Notes: generated by a model from the sequence alone, not told the origin. Shown: positions 1 through 8,962, counted from the stretch's first letter. The stretch: 64,000 nucleotides of DNA from Arthrobacter mobilis (GCF_012395835.1 NZ_JAAZSQ010000002.1:91632-155631), one strand, 5' to 3'. Numbers and translations: made by a program.

Positions 1-1
1 G

Positions 2-760
2 TCCCATTCCCGGGACGTGGATATCGTGCTCTACCCGGAGGACTTCGAGTTCGACGAAGGCTCGGATGAGGCCATCCGCACCAACAACCAGACCAAGACC
101 ATGGTCAACACCCTCACCAACTGGCTGGTCGAGGAGCAGGACACCGGCGCGTCGCGCCGGCTGCACCTGCACTTCCTGCACACCCCGGTGGAAATCCTCG
201 AAGGCACCGGGGACGGGGCCGGCAAGGTCGCCGGCATCCGGTTCGAGCGCAACGAGCTGGACGGGACCGGCAACGTGCGCGGCACCGGCGAGATCGTCGA
301 GTACCCGGTGCAGGCCGTCTACCGGGCCATCGGCTACTTCGGCTCGGAACTGCCCGAGGTCGGCTTCGACGAGCGCCGCGGCGTCATCCCGAACGAGGCC
401 GGCCGCGTAATCGACACGGAGGGCAAGCCGGTACCCGGCCTCTACGCCACCGGCTGGATCAAGCGCGGGCCGGTGGGCCTGATCGGGCACACCAAGGGCG
501 ACGCCCTGGAAACCATCGGGTGCCTGCTCGAGGACCGCCTGGACCTGCCGCCGGCCAAGCACCCGGAAGAGGACGCGATCATCGCCCTGCTGCAGGAACG
601 CGGCGTGGAGTACACCACCTGGGAAGGCTGGCTGAAGCTGGACGCCCACGAACTGAGCCTTGGCGCCTCCTTCACCGGCGGCGAGGACATGCCCGCGGTG
701 GCACGCGAGCGCGTCAAGGTGGTGCCCCGCGAGGACATGATCGGGATCTCCCGCGGCTGA
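2..760 (+). CDS. fprA: Ferredoxin/flavodoxin-NADP+ reductase, FprA type (5' truncated)
   Basis: The frame is open to the left edge, so only the C-terminal 252 residues are visible. FprA/adrenodoxin-reductase-type flavoproteins move electrons between NADPH and ferredoxin or flavodoxin in the cytosol. The recognisable part is the stretch around bases 455-510, encoding YATGWIKRGPVGLIGHTKGD; in this family the GWIKRGP..GIG/LIGHT element closes the FAD site. The upstream GxGxxG FAD motif and the NADPH motif would lie outside the window. The GTG at base 17 is internal, because the reading frame continues before it. It ends 26 bases from the convergent small gene at 787-1005. Family assignment is firm; the physiological electron partner is not known. 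Confidence 0.88.
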   Translation, partial: SHSRDVDIVLYPEDFEFDEGSDEAIRTNNQTKTMVNTLTNWLVEEQDTGASRRLHLHFLHTPVEILEGTGDGAGKVAGIRFERNELDGTGNVRGTGEIVEYPVQAVYRAIGYFGSELPEVGFDERRGVIPNEAGRVIDTEGKPVPGLYATGWIKRGPVGLIGHTKGDALETIGCLLEDRLDLPPAKHPEEDAIIALLQERGVEYTTWEGWLKLDAHELSLGASFTGGEDMPAVARERVKVVPREDMIGISRG

Positions 761-786
761 GCCGGAGCGGCCCTTGGCAGGGCACG

Positions 787-1005
787 TTAGCGGTTCACGT
801 AGAACCGGAGGACGTCGCCGCCCGGAAGTTCCAGGCGCACCTTGTCCGCACCGACAGCCACCACCCGGGAACCGGGGTAGGCGCGCTGCAGGCTCCGGAC
901 CAGCCGCCGGGTTTCGGGGGTGCCGTCCCCGGCACCCCGCCGGACGACGGTCTGCCATGCTGCGCCCGGCCGGAGCAGGGACCACCTGAAAGCCACAGTA
1001 TCCAT
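787..1005 (-). CDS. Small hypothetical protein (72 aa)
   Basis: I do not recognise this protein. The frame gives a 72-residue basic product with the C-terminus DVLRFYVNR, ending just after fprA on the opposite strand. The first half contains Trp and Arg residues (RWSLLRPGAAWQTVVRR), and the second half reads like alternating beta strands (RVVAVGADKVRLELPGGDVLRFYV), so a small beta-rich fold is plausible. I chose the ATG at 1005; the frame stays open further upstream towards the TetR gene, and GAGAGG directly precedes the ATG, too close for an ideal ribosome-binding site. It is the only sensible coding frame in the 400-base gap between fprA and the TetR gene. Whether it is expressed is unproven. 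Confidence 0.5.
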   Translation of the reverse strand: MDTVAFRWSLLRPGAAWQTVVRRGAGDGTPETRRLVRSLQRAYPGSRVVAVGADKVRLELPGGDVLRFYVNR

Positions 1006-1162
1006 CCTCTCGATGGGCCGGCCGCCAGCTGCGGCCACCGGGCCGCGGGCGGCCCTCGTTCCAGTATCGGAGCCTGTGTGGCCTCCGTCACGGCGGCATG
1101 CCGGGGCGGGCCGGAAAAGATATTCTGGGCCGGAAGCCCCGGCGAGGATCCCGAAGGAGCAT

Positions 1163-1747
1163 ATGGCCCGGCCGCAGAACCCGCAGCGCAAGCCGCAGCT
1201 GCTCGCCGCCATCGTGGAGTACCTCAAGGACAAGTCCCTGGCGGAGGTGTCCTTCCGCTCCCTCGCCGAGGGCCTGGGCATCAGCAGCTACATGCTGGTC
1301 TACCACTTCGGGCAGCGGGAGCAGCTCATCGCCGAAATCGACGAGCGGATCCAGGCCGGGCGCCGCTGGGCCCTGCCGGCCGAAACCTCCGCGCTGGGGC
1401 CGGCAGCGTTCCGGCGGAGCCTGGGCCGGTTCTGGCAGGCTTCCCTTCAGGACGGCAACCGCCAGCTGCAGCGGCTGGGCTTCGAAGCGGCCGTGCGCGC
1501 CCCGGACGACGACGGCGGCAGCGCGGCTGCCGGGGCGTACCTGTCCTGGGCGGAGGCGGCGGCCGGCTGGCTGCGCGCCCAGGGGATGCCCGGACCGGAG
1601 GCGGCGGCACGGGGCAGGATGCTCGCCGCAGCGGTGCACGGGCTGCTCTACGACTACGTCCTGACTGGGGACCGGCAGCAGTCCACCGCCGCGTTCGAGG
1701 CGCTGCTGGACACCTTCCTGGCCGGCCTCGAGGTGCCGCGGCAGTAA
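1163..1747 (+). CDS. TetR/AcrR-family transcriptional regulator
   Basis: A 194-residue protein with an N-terminal helix-turn-helix (about residues 15-60; the segment LAEGLGISSYMLVYHFGQRE is typical of the TetR recognition helices) and an all-helical C-terminal ligand-binding and dimerisation half. The frame extends upstream, but the ATG at 1163 is preceded by GAAGGAGC at 1153-1160 and gives the usual family length. TetR proteins are normally repressors released by a small molecule. The adjacent APC permease gene, 61 bases downstream and on the same strand, is a possible target, but no operator palindrome was identified. Ligand unknown. Confidence 0.85.
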   Translation: MARPQNPQRKPQLLAAIVEYLKDKSLAEVSFRSLAEGLGISSYMLVYHFGQREQLIAEIDERIQAGRRWALPAETSALGPAAFRRSLGRFWQASLQDGNRQLQRLGFEAAVRAPDDDGGSAAAGAYLSWAEAAAGWLRAQGMPGPEAAARGRMLAAAVHGLLYDYVLTGDRQQSTAAFEALLDTFLAGLEVPRQ

Positions 1748-1808
1748 CCGCTGCCGGAAGCGGCCGGCAAGGGTATTCGTCCGGTGCCGGCGCGGGAATA
1801 CTTGACCC

Positions 1809-3374
1809 ATGAGCCTCTTCCGAACCAAGTCGATCGAGCAGTCCATCGCGGACGCGGACGAGCCAGGCCACCAGCTCAAGCGCACCCTGAGCACCTTCGA
1901 CCTGATGATCCTGGGCGTGGCGGTGGCCGTCGGCGCAGGCATCTTCTCCGTGGGCGCCAGGGCCGCCGGCAGCTATGCCGGGCCGGCGGTGACCTTGTCC
2001 TTCGTGCTGGCCGCCATCACCTGCGCGCTGGCCATCATGTGCTATGCCGAATTCGCCTCCACGATTCCGGTGGCCGGCAGCGCGTACACCTATACCTATG
2101 CGACCGCCGGCGAACTGCTGGCCTGGATCATCGGCTGGGACCTGATCCTGGAACTGCTCACCGCCGGCGCCGTCATCGCCAAGTACTGGGGGATCTACCT
2201 CAGCAACGTCTTTTCGCTGTTCAACCTGGACGTGCCCTCGACGGTCAGCTTCCTGGGCCTGCAGCTGACCTGGGGCCCGCTGCTGGTCGTCGCCGTGTTC
2301 ACCACCCTGCTGGTGCTGGGCACCGAGCTGTCCGCCCGGGTGAACAACGTCTTCACGATCATCAAGGTCGGCATCGTCCTGTTCGTCATCGTGGTCGGCT
2401 TCATGTACGTGCGGCCGGAAAACTACACGCCCTTCATCCCCGAATCCGTCCCCACCAGCGGCGCCGGCGGCGACGCCTGGACCCAGTCGCTCTTCTCCTT
2501 CCTCAGCGGCGCCGAGCCGGCGCAGTACGGGGTCCTGGGCATCCTCTCCGGGGCCGCGCTCGTCTTCTTCGCCTTCATCGGCTTCGACGTCGTCGCCACC
2601 AGCGCCGAGGAGGTGCGCAACCCGCAGAAGACACTGCCGCGGGGCATCTTCGGCGGCCTGATCATCGTCACCATCCTGTACATCCTGGTGACCCTGGCGC
2701 TGACCGGCATGGTCTCCTACCGGGAGCTGGCCGAGGCCGACGAGGCCTCCCTGGCCACCGCCTTCATCAATGTCGGGGCGGAGTGGGCGGCCCAGGTTAT
2801 TTCGGTGGGCATCCTGGTCGGGCTGACCACCGTGATCATGGTGCTGCTGCTCGGGCTGGCACGCGTGGTCTTCGCCATGAGCCGCGACGGTCTGCTGCCG
2901 CGCTGGCTGAGCCACACCACCGAGCACCACAGGACGCCCGCCCGCGTGCAGATCGTCTCCGGCGTGCTGGTGGCGCTGCTGGCCGGGTTCACGAATGTGG
3001 ACGTGCTGGAGGAAATGATCAACATCGGCACCCTCTCGGCCTTCGTCCTGGTCAGCATCGGCATCGTCGTGCTGCGGAGGAAGCGGCCGGACCTGCCGCG
3101 GGCCTTCCGGGTGCCGGCATCGCCGGTGGTGCCGATCCTGTCCGCGGCGCTGTGTTTCTGGCTGATGCTGAACCTGACCACGCTGACCTGGGTGCGGTTC
3201 GCCATCTGGCTCGCCGTCGGGCTGGCCATCTACTTCCTCTACGGCCGGCAGCATTCGCGGCTGAACCACCCGGAGCTGATCGCGTTCGAACGCCAGCGCG
3301 AGGAACAGCACCGGATCGAGCACGAGCGGCGGGTGCACCAGCGCGGCGGACACCGGCACCACGGATCCCCGTAA
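1809..3374 (+). CDS. APC-family amino acid permease
   Basis: A 521-residue integral membrane protein of the amino acid-polyamine-organocation superfamily, closest in appearance to the cationic amino acid transporter (CAT/YhdG-like) branch. It begins with a short cytosolic segment (KSIEQSIADADEP), then the family hallmark GVAVAVGAGIFSVG in the first membrane helix and further hydrophobic segments consistent with about 12 helices. The C-terminus is a soluble, His- and Arg-rich tail (ERRVHQRGGHRHHG). The ATG at 1809 sits 6 bases behind AATACT (1797-1802) with no Shine-Dalgarno sequence, suggesting a leaderless mRNA. Substrate specificity cannot be read from the sequence; basic amino acids are a guess from the subfamily. 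Confidence 0.88.
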   Translation: MSLFRTKSIEQSIADADEPGHQLKRTLSTFDLMILGVAVAVGAGIFSVGARAAGSYAGPAVTLSFVLAAITCALAIMCYAEFASTIPVAGSAYTYTYATAGELLAWIIGWDLILELLTAGAVIAKYWGIYLSNVFSLFNLDVPSTVSFLGLQLTWGPLLVVAVFTTLLVLGTELSARVNNVFTIIKVGIVLFVIVVGFMYVRPENYTPFIPESVPTSGAGGDAWTQSLFSFLSGAEPAQYGVLGILSGAALVFFAFIGFDVVATSAEEVRNPQKTLPRGIFGGLIIVTILYILVTLALTGMVSYRELAEADEASLATAFINVGAEWAAQVISVGILVGLTTVIMVLLLGLARVVFAMSRDGLLPRWLSHTTEHHRTPARVQIVSGVLVALLAGFTNVDVLEEMINIGTLSAFVLVSIGIVVLRRKRPDLPRAFRVPASPVVPILSAALCFWLMLNLTTLTWVRFAIWLAVGLAIYFLYGRQHSRLNHPELIAFERQREEQHRIEHERRVHQRGGHRHHGSP

Positions 3375-3411
3375 CCGGCCCGCCGCAGGCATCGTCACCT
3401 ACGCTTGAGGT

Positions 3412-3801
3412 GTGACGGACAATATTCCCCTGAATGAAGAACAGACCAGCCGCGTCGTGGAGCTGGCCATGGACCTGGCCCGCGAGGGCCGGACCGGCGA
3501 GCTCGCCGAATTCCTCGACCACGGGCTGCAGGTCGACGTGGCCGATGCTGGCGGCAATACGCTGCTGATGCTGGCCGCCTACCACGGGCACGAAGAAACC
3601 GTGGGCATGCTGCTGGAGCGCGGCGCGGATCCCGACATCCGAAATGCGCGCGACCAGTCCCCGGTCGCCGGGGCGCTGTTCAAGGGCGAGGATGCGGTGG
3701 TGGGCAGGCTGCTTGCCGCCGGAGCCGACCTGGACGCCGGGACGCCGAGCGCGCGCGAGGCGGCCAGGATGTTCGGCCGCGAGCACCTGCTGGAGCAGTG
3801 A
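3412..3801 (+). CDS. Ankyrin-repeat protein next to catalase
   Basis: A 129-residue cytosolic protein made almost entirely of ankyrin repeats: GNTLLMLAAYHGHEETVGML, then RGADPDIRNARDQSPVAGAL, then a degenerate third unit. Starts at a GTG 6 bases after TACGCT (3400-3405), another leaderless-type arrangement. It converges on katA across a strong hairpin (3817-3862). In Pseudomonas, small ankyrin proteins encoded beside catalase genes (AnkB with KatB) support catalase activity and peroxide resistance; the same neighbourhood here suggests a catalase-associated role, but that is inference from context. No signal peptide is seen. Confidence 0.85.
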   Translation: MTDNIPLNEEQTSRVVELAMDLAREGRTGELAEFLDHGLQVDVADAGGNTLLMLAAYHGHEETVGMLLERGADPDIRNARDQSPVAGALFKGEDAVVGRLLAAGADLDAGTPSAREAARMFGREHLLEQ

Positions 3802-3816
3802 AGCCCGGGACATGAA

Positions 3817-3862
3817 AACTGCCCGGGACCGGACCCCGGACGGGGCACGGTCCCGGGCAGTT
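3817..3862. terminator. Strong bidirectional hairpin between ankyrin gene and katA
   Basis: Perfect 15-bp stem: AACTGCCCGGGACCG at 3817-3831 pairs with its complement at 3848-3862, and the loop contains a further CCCCG/CGGGG pairing at 3834-3845. It separates two convergent genes, so it probably ends transcription from both sides. T-runs are weak, as is common in GC-rich actinobacteria; A residues flank the left arm and thus give U in katA mRNA. Confidence 0.75.
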
Positions 3863-3871
3863 CCCGGATGA

Positions 3872-5371
3872 TCAGGCGGAGTCGGTGTTGACGTCCACCG
3901 GGGAGATCTTGTTGGCCCGCAGGGCCTCGATGGCCTTGCGCACGCCTTCGCCGTAGGCCGGGTCGGCCTTGGTGCAGTTGGCGATGTGCCGCTCGATGGT
4001 GGCCTGGGAGGCACCGTCGATGGCACGGGCGGTGTTCTCGAAGAGCACCTGCCGCTGCTCGGCGGTCATCTTCTCGCGGAAGAGGATGCCCGGCTGCTCG
4101 AAGTAGTTGTCGTCGTCCTGGCGGTAGTCGAACCGGTCGGCGACGCCGCCCACACCCAGCTGCGGCTCGCGGTAGGCGGGCTGCTCTTCCCAGCGGCCGT
4201 AGGAGTTCGGGTTGATGCCGGGGGTGGCTCCCTGGTTGCCGTCGACACGCATGGCGCCGTCGCGGTGGAAGGAGTTCACGACCCTGGCGCCGCGCGGGTA
4301 GTTCACCGGGATCTGGTGGTGGTTGACGCCGAGGCGGTAGCGCTGGGCGTCACCGTAGGAGAACAGGCGGCCCTGCAGCATGCGGTCCGGGGAGAAGCTG
4401 ATGCCCGGCACGACGTTGGCCGGCGAGAAGGCAGCCTGCTCGACGTCGGCGAAGTAGTTCTCCGGGTTGCGGTTGAGCTCGAACTCGCCGACCTCGATGA
4501 GGGGGTAGTCCTTCTTGGACCAGACCTTGGTGAGGTCGAACGGGTGGTACTTGTAGGACCCGGCGTCGGCCTCGGGCATGATCTGGACGAACATCGTCCA
4601 CTTCGGGAAGTCGCCCCGCTCGATCGCATCGAAGAGGTCGCGCTGGTGGGATTCGCGGTCCTCGCCGACGAGCTTGGCAGCCTCTTCGTCGGTCAGGTTC
4701 TTGATGCCCTGCTGCGTGCGGAAGTGGAACTTCACCCAGTAGCGCTCGCCGGCCTCGTTGTAGAAGCTGTAGGTGTGCGAACCGAAGCCGTGCATGTGGC
4801 GGTAGGAGGCCGGGATGCCGCGGTCCGACATCACGATGGTGATCTGGTGCAGGGCCTCAGGCAGGTTGGTCCAGAAGTCCCAGTTGTTCTCGGCGCTGCG
4901 CAGGTTGGTGCGCGGATCGCGCTTGACCGCGTGGTTAAGGTCGGGGAACTTCAGCGGGTCGCGGAAGAAGAAGACCGGCGTGTTGTTGCCCACGACGTCC
5001 CAGTTGCCCTCCTCCGTGTAGAACTTCACCGCGAAGCCACGGATGTCGCGCTCGGCGTCGGCGGCACCGCGCTCGCCGGCGACGGTCGAGAAGCGGATGA
5101 ACATCTCAGTCTGCTTGCCGATCTCGGAGAAGATCTTCGCGGACGTGTAATTCGAGATGTCGTGGGTCACCGTGAAGGTACCGAAGGCGCCGGAACCCTT
5201 GGCGTGCATGCGGCGCTCGGGGATGACTTCGCGGTCGAAGTGGGCCAGCTTCTCGAGGAACCAAACGTCCTGCAGCAGCATCGGGCCGCGCGGACCGGCC
5301 GTCAGGCTGTTCTGGTTCTCCGCAACGGGCGCGCCCGCAACGGTGGTCAGCGGCGTGGTGTTCTCAGCCAT
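3872..5371 (-). CDS. katA: Monofunctional haem catalase (clade 3 type)
   Basis: A 499-residue catalase that splits hydrogen peroxide to water and oxygen. The distal His is in [12 protein letters not shown] (His56), the distal Asn in [10 protein letters not shown], and the proximal haem Tyr in [14 protein letters not shown]. The small-subunit length (about 500 residues) and lack of a C-terminal flavodoxin-like domain fit the NADPH-binding small catalases. The start at 5371 (MAENTTPLT) is the family start; the open frame continues upstream only as noise. It lies 38 bases downstream of the fur-type regulator on the same strand, an arrangement like mycobacterial furA-katG, so it is probably co-transcribed and peroxide- or iron-controlled through that regulator. 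Confidence 0.97.
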   Translation of the reverse strand: MAENTTPLTTVAGAPVAENQNSLTAGPRGPMLLQDVWFLEKLAHFDREVIPERRMHAKGSGAFGTFTVTHDISNYTSAKIFSEIGKQTEMFIRFSTVAGERGAADAERDIRGFAVKFYTEEGNWDVVGNNTPVFFFRDPLKFPDLNHAVKRDPRTNLRSAENNWDFWTNLPEALHQITIVMSDRGIPASYRHMHGFGSHTYSFYNEAGERYWVKFHFRTQQGIKNLTDEEAAKLVGEDRESHQRDLFDAIERGDFPKWTMFVQIMPEADAGSYKYHPFDLTKVWSKKDYPLIEVGEFELNRNPENYFADVEQAAFSPANVVPGISFSPDRMLQGRLFSYGDAQRYRLGVNHHQIPVNYPRGARVVNSFHRDGAMRVDGNQGATPGINPNSYGRWEEQPAYREPQLGVGGVADRFDYRQDDDNYFEQPGILFREKMTAEQRQVLFENTARAIDGASQATIERHIANCTKADPAYGEGVRKAIEALRANKISPVDVNTDSA

Positions 5372-5409
5372 GCTTCTCTTTCTGTGGTCGGTTAGTGGTT
5401 GCGGGAGGA

Positions 5410-5877
5410 TCAGTCCGCGGCCTGCGCCGCGGTCCTGCAGTCGGCGCAGATGCCCTGGTAGAGCACATCCGCCACCTGGATGGTCATGCCGTGCGTGTCC
5501 GACGGGGTCAGGCAGGGCGCATGCCCCACCGCACAGTCCACGTCCTCGATCCGCCCGCAGGAACTGCACACCGCATGGTGGTGGTTGTCGGCCACCCGTG
5601 TTTCGTAGCGGGCCGGGCTCTGCGGGACCTCGATCCGGCGCAACAGGCCGGATTCGGTCAGATCCGACAGAACCACGTAGACGGACTGCACGGTAATGTC
5701 CGGCAGTTCCGCCCGGACGGCGTCGACGACGTCCTCCGCTACGGCATGCGGTGCATGCTCGACGGCCTCCAGCACGGCCAGGCGCTGCCGGGTGACCCGG
5801 CGCCCATGGCCGCGCAGGCTTTCGGCCCAGCGGGCCTCGCGCGCTGCGCGTTCCGTATCCGGTACCGTCGAACTCAT
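5410..5877 (-). CDS. Fur-family (FurA/PerR-like) transcriptional repressor
   Basis: A 155-residue metalloregulator: winged helix in the first half ([20 protein letters not shown], then the recognition helix region [16 protein letters not shown]), then the dimerisation half with the metal-binding [11 protein letters not shown] and a second CxxC (CADC) near the C-terminus, giving the four-Cys structural zinc site. I start it at 5877 (MSSTVPD); a longer frame begins at 5898 but would run into the operator. It is followed by katA. Iron versus peroxide sensing cannot be decided from sequence alone; linkage to catalase favours a PerR/FurA role. The palindrome at 5898-5916 in its own promoter implies autoregulation. 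Confidence 0.92.
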   Translation of the reverse strand: MSSTVPDTERAAREARWAESLRGHGRRVTRQRLAVLEAVEHAPHAVAEDVVDAVRAELPDITVQSVYVVLSDLTESGLLRRIEVPQSPARYETRVADNHHHAVCSSCGRIEDVDCAVGHAPCLTPSDTHGMTIQVADVLYQGICADCRTAAQAAD

Positions 5878-5897
5878 GTGAGTTATGTAACCACACA

Positions 5898-5916
5898 ATT
5901 ATGAGTAATTCATAAT
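5898..5916. promoter_or_regulatory. Fur/PerR-like palindromic operator
   Basis: ATTATGA-GTAAT-TCATAAT is a perfect 7-5-7 inverted repeat in an AT-rich island of a GC-rich region, between the fur-type gene (left) and the hydrolase genes (right). Both arms also read as -10 boxes (CATAAT) in opposite directions, so a bound regulator would block both promoters. The form resembles PerR/Fur boxes such as TTATAATNATTATAA. Confidence 0.65.
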
Positions 5917-5934
5917 AAGGTGAGGCTAACCCGA
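5916..5934 (+). promoter_or_regulatory. Candidate DtxR/IdeR iron box
   Basis: TAAGGTGAGGCTAACCCGA matches 16 of 19 positions of the DtxR/IdeR consensus (TWAGGTTAGSCTAACCTWA) by eye. It directly adjoins the Fur-like palindrome and precedes the hydrolase start by about 50 bases. DtxR-type regulators repress iron-uptake genes under iron sufficiency. Binding is a prediction. Confidence 0.5.
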
Positions 5935-5983
5935 GGCGAGGCCGGGAAGCGGCCTGAATGCCGGGCACGGAAAGGGAGCGCAT

Positions 5984-6727
5984 TTGCAGGTAGGCAGTAT
6001 GGAACGGCGGCATCTGAGCGTGGAGGGCCGCGAGTTCGGGATCGAGACCCAGGGGGCCGGGCCCGACGAATTCGTGCTGCTCCACGGGATCGGTGCCTCC
6101 CCGCGCTACTTTGCCCCGCTGGTCCGCGAACTGGCCGCCGCCGCCACGGTCCATGCCGTCCACCTGCCCGGCTTCGGCCGGACCCGCAGGCCCCGCCAGT
6201 CCCTGAGCATCGCGGAATTCGGGCGGCTCACCGGCCTGGCCCTGCGCCGGCTGGGCATCGGCCCGGCCATTGTCGTGGGCCATTCGATGGGATGCCAGGT
6301 GGCCGTCGAGCTGGCCCTGGCCGGCGCCGCCGTGCGCGGCCTGGTCCTGCTTGGCCCGACCGTCAACCGGCGGGAGCGGACCGCCTGGCAGCAGGGCCTG
6401 CGGCTGCTCCAGGACACCTGCCTGGAACCGCCCGGGGTAAACTGGAGGGTCTTCAGCGACTATGCGCGGTGCGGACCGCGCTGGTACCTGGCCACCCTGC
6501 CGCACATGATCGGGCACCGGCTCGAGGAACGGCTGCCGCTGGTCGGCGTTCCCACCCTGCTGCTGCGCGGCGAGCATGATCCCATCGTTCCGCAGCGCTG
6601 GCTGGCCGAACTGGCGGCGGGCGGAGCCGCGGCTGCGGCCCAGGTGCCGGGGGCGGCCCACGTGGTGATGTACCGGCGTCCGCAGGCCGTCGCCCGGCAC
6701 TGCCTGGACCTGGCGGCCCGGACATGA
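5984..6727 (+). CDS. Alpha/beta hydrolase
   Basis: A 247-residue alpha/beta-hydrolase-fold protein. [14 protein letters not shown] supplies the oxyanion-hole HG motif, [15 protein letters not shown] the nucleophile elbow (GHSMG), GEHDPIVP the acid, and GAAHVVM the catalytic His, so the triad is intact. The TTG at 5984 has AAGGGAG 5 bases upstream; an ATG at 5999 with AGGTAGG before it is an equally possible start, removing five residues. The gene overlaps the next hydrolase by 4 bases (ATGA), implying translational coupling. Substrate unknown. The iron box upstream raises an iron-linked role, but nothing in the protein itself indicates one. Confidence 0.85.
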   Translation: MQVGSMERRHLSVEGREFGIETQGAGPDEFVLLHGIGASPRYFAPLVRELAAAATVHAVHLPGFGRTRRPRQSLSIAEFGRLTGLALRRLGIGPAIVVGHSMGCQVAVELALAGAAVRGLVLLGPTVNRRERTAWQQGLRLLQDTCLEPPGVNWRVFSDYARCGPRWYLATLPHMIGHRLEERLPLVGVPTLLLRGEHDPIVPQRWLAELAAGGAAAAAQVPGAAHVVMYRRPQAVARHCLDLAART

Positions 6728-7500
6728 GCCCGGACAGGAATCCGGATCCGGACCCGGACCTGGGCACGGGCGCCGGCCCGGGGAGGACGCGGCGCCGGCC
6801 TGCCGCGGCCGTGCTGGCAGCCCGCGGCTGGTGGTGGACGCTCGATTACGCCTATGCGGCCTATTGGCAGCTGCGCGGCCTGCTGTTCCCGGCCGACCCG
6901 GCGCCGTACCTGCAGGCGCCGCGCCGGGACCGGCCGGTGCTGCTGATTCCCGGGGTCTACGAGAACTGGCAGTTCATGCACCGGATCGCCGAGCTGCTGC
7001 ACGGGGCCGGGCACCCGGTCCACGTGGTCAGCCTGCTGGGCTACAACCGCGGCGAAGTGCCCAGGATGGCGGCGCTGGTTTCGGCGTACCTGGAGGAGGC
7101 GGACCTGCGGGACGTGACCATCGTGGCCCACAGCAAGGGCGGGCTGGTGGGCAAGCGGGCCATGATCCTGCCGGCCTCCGCCGGGCGGATCCGGCACATG
7201 GTGGCGGTGAATTCCCCGTTCGCCGGCTCGGTCTACGCCCGGCTGTTCCTGCTGCCCAGCATCCGCGCGTTTTCGCCACGCAACGGCGAGCTGCGCGCCC
7301 TGGCCGCCGACCTGTCGGTCAACCACCGGATCACCTCCGTCTACAGCACCTTCGACCCCCACATCCCCGGCGGCAGCTACCTTCCGGGGGCCCGGAACAT
7401 CCAGCTGGATTCGGCGGGCCATTTCCGCACGCTGGAGGATCCGGCGCTGCCGGGCATCCTGCTGCAGGCCCTGGCCGAACCGGATGCTCAAGGCAACTAG
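6724..7500 (+). CDS. Lipase/esterase-like alpha/beta hydrolase
   Basis: A 258-residue alpha/beta hydrolase with [15 protein letters not shown] as the oxyanion loop, [13 protein letters not shown] as the nucleophile elbow (HSKGG), and a late SAGHF providing His. The elbow and the overall pattern resemble triacylglycerol lipase/PGAP1-like esterases. The N-terminus is Pro- and Asp-rich ([11 protein letters not shown]), followed by Arg-rich residues and an aromatic stretch ([15 protein letters not shown]), which could be a membrane-contacting helix. It overlaps the preceding hydrolase by ATGA and ends 9 bases before the MFS gene, so hydrolase-hydrolase-exporter may share transcripts. Substrate unknown. 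Confidence 0.82.
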   Translation: MSPDRNPDPDPDLGTGAGPGRTRRRPAAAVLAARGWWWTLDYAYAAYWQLRGLLFPADPAPYLQAPRRDRPVLLIPGVYENWQFMHRIAELLHGAGHPVHVVSLLGYNRGEVPRMAALVSAYLEEADLRDVTIVAHSKGGLVGKRAMILPASAGRIRHMVAVNSPFAGSVYARLFLLPSIRAFSPRNGELRALAADLSVNHRITSVYSTFDPHIPGGSYLPGARNIQLDSAGHFRTLEDPALPGILLQALAEPDAQGN

Positions 7501-7509
7501 AATCGGCGC

Positions 7510-8790
7510 ATGCCCCAACTGCTTGCCGACATCACGCCGCTGAAGGAAAGCCCGGACTTCCGAAGGCTGTGGATCGGCACCTCGCTCTCCTCCATCGGCG
7601 CGCAGCTGACCCTGGTGGCGGTGAGCCTGCAGGTGTACCAGCTGACCGGATCGACGCTGGCCGTCGGTGCCATCGGCGTGGCCGGCCTGGTGCCGCTGGT
7701 GCTGGCCGGCCTGTACGGCGGCGCCATGGTGGACGCCCACGACCGACGCAAGGTGGCCCTGTACTCGGGGCTGGTGCTCTGGGGCTGCAGCGCAGCCTTC
7801 GCCGTCCACGCCTGGCTGGGGCTGCGCGAGCTGTGGCTGCTCTACCTGCTCATCGCCGTGCACTCCGCCGCGGCCGGCGTCAACCAGCCAGCCCGCAGCG
7901 CGATCGTGCCGCGGCTGGTCCGCCAGCAGACCCTGCCGGCAGCCAACGCCCTGACCATGATGACCTTCGGCCTGGGCATGACCCTGGGGCCGCTGCTGGC
8001 CGGCGTGCTGGTAGCGCAGGCGGGCTTCGGCTGGACCTACACCATCGACGTGCTGACCTTCACCGCCTCGATCTGGGCGCTGTTCAAGCTTCCGCCGGTG
8101 CCGCCCGAGGGCGAGGTCAGCCGGGCCGGCGTGCGCTCGGTGCTGGAAGGACTGCAGTTCCTGGGCACCCGGCCGAATGTGCGCATGACTTTCCTGGCCG
8201 ACCTGGCGGCCATGGTGATGGCCCAGCCCCGGGCGCTGATGCCGGCCATCGGCGCCCTGGTCATCGGCGGCGGCGAAACCACCGCCGGCATCCTGCTCGC
8301 CGCGGTGGCCGCCGGTGCCTTCCTGGCCGCGCTCTTTTCCGGGCCGGTGGGCCGGATCCACCGGCAGGGCCTGGCAGTGCTGGTCTGCGTGGCTGCCTGG
8401 GGCGCCGCCGTCGCCGGCTTCGGCGCCGTCGTCGTGCTCGCCGGCCATGCCGGCGCCGCCGCGCACGGGCAGACCCTGCCGTGGCTGCTGGCTGCGGCGG
8501 CCTGCCTGGCCGCGGCCGGGGCAGCGGACACCGTCAGCGGCGTCTTCCGGAACACGATCCTGCAGTCCGCCACCCCGGATGCGATGCGCGGGCGGCTGCA
8601 GGGCATCTTCATCGTGGTGGTGGCCGGTGGCCCGCGGCTCGGCGACGCGGTCGCCGGCGGCAACGGGCAGTGGCTCGGCGAGGGGATGGCCGCCGTCGCG
8701 GGCGGGCTTGCCTGTGCGCTGCTAGTCTGGCTGCTGCACCGGTGGCAGCCCGGCTTCGCCCGCTACGACGCGCGCCATCCCGTGCCGTAG
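7510..8790 (+). CDS. MFS transporter, DHA3/EntS-like
   Basis: A 426-residue major facilitator protein with about 12 hydrophobic segments; the loop between helices 2 and 3 reads GGAMVDAHDRRKVALYSG, a variant of the MFS GxxxDrxGRR signature. The overall pattern (LWIGTSLSSIGAQLTLVAVS at the start, NQPARSAIVPRLV in the middle) is that of the DHA3 drug-efflux group, which includes the enterobactin exporter EntS. The ATG lies 6 bases after TAGAAT (7498-7503), which overlaps the stop codon of the preceding hydrolase, so it has its own likely leaderless promoter as well as possible read-through. Substrate unknown. Confidence 0.85.
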   Translation: MPQLLADITPLKESPDFRRLWIGTSLSSIGAQLTLVAVSLQVYQLTGSTLAVGAIGVAGLVPLVLAGLYGGAMVDAHDRRKVALYSGLVLWGCSAAFAVHAWLGLRELWLLYLLIAVHSAAAGVNQPARSAIVPRLVRQQTLPAANALTMMTFGLGMTLGPLLAGVLVAQAGFGWTYTIDVLTFTASIWALFKLPPVPPEGEVSRAGVRSVLEGLQFLGTRPNVRMTFLADLAAMVMAQPRALMPAIGALVIGGGETTAGILLAAVAAGAFLAALFSGPVGRIHRQGLAVLVCVAAWGAAVAGFGAVVVLAGHAGAAAHGQTLPWLLAAAACLAAAGAADTVSGVFRNTILQSATPDAMRGRLQGIFIVVVAGGPRLGDAVAGGNGQWLGEGMAAVAGGLACALLVWLLHRWQPGFARYDARHPVP

Positions 8791-8803
8791 GGATTGGGGC
8801 GCT

Positions 8804-8834
8804 CCCGCAGTGTCGGCTTCGGCGCCACTGCGGG
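8804..8834 (+). terminator. Hairpin after the MFS gene
   Basis: CCCGCAGTG at 8804-8812 pairs with CACTGCGGG at 8826-8834; it lies 14 bases after the exporter stop codon and before the htpX promoter region. No clear T-run follows. Confidence 0.5.
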
Positions 8835-8962
8835 CCCCTCGCGCCCCGCTCTGCGGAACACCGCCGGGGGCGCGTGCGTTCTTAAGGATGATCCGGCGCT
8901 CCGGCGTCCGCAGCCGGAAGCCAGTTGACAACCTTGCCGGATACAGGAGGAGACCAGAAGCG

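Noticed and set aside
3986-5395. 469-residue frame opposite katA
   Set aside because: Antisense shadow of the catalase gene; the catalase frame has all catalytic residues and this one no recognisable domain.
8925-8930. Perfect TTGACA as an htpX promoter
   Set aside because: No acceptable -10 hexamer 16-19 bases downstream, so a promoter is not claimed.
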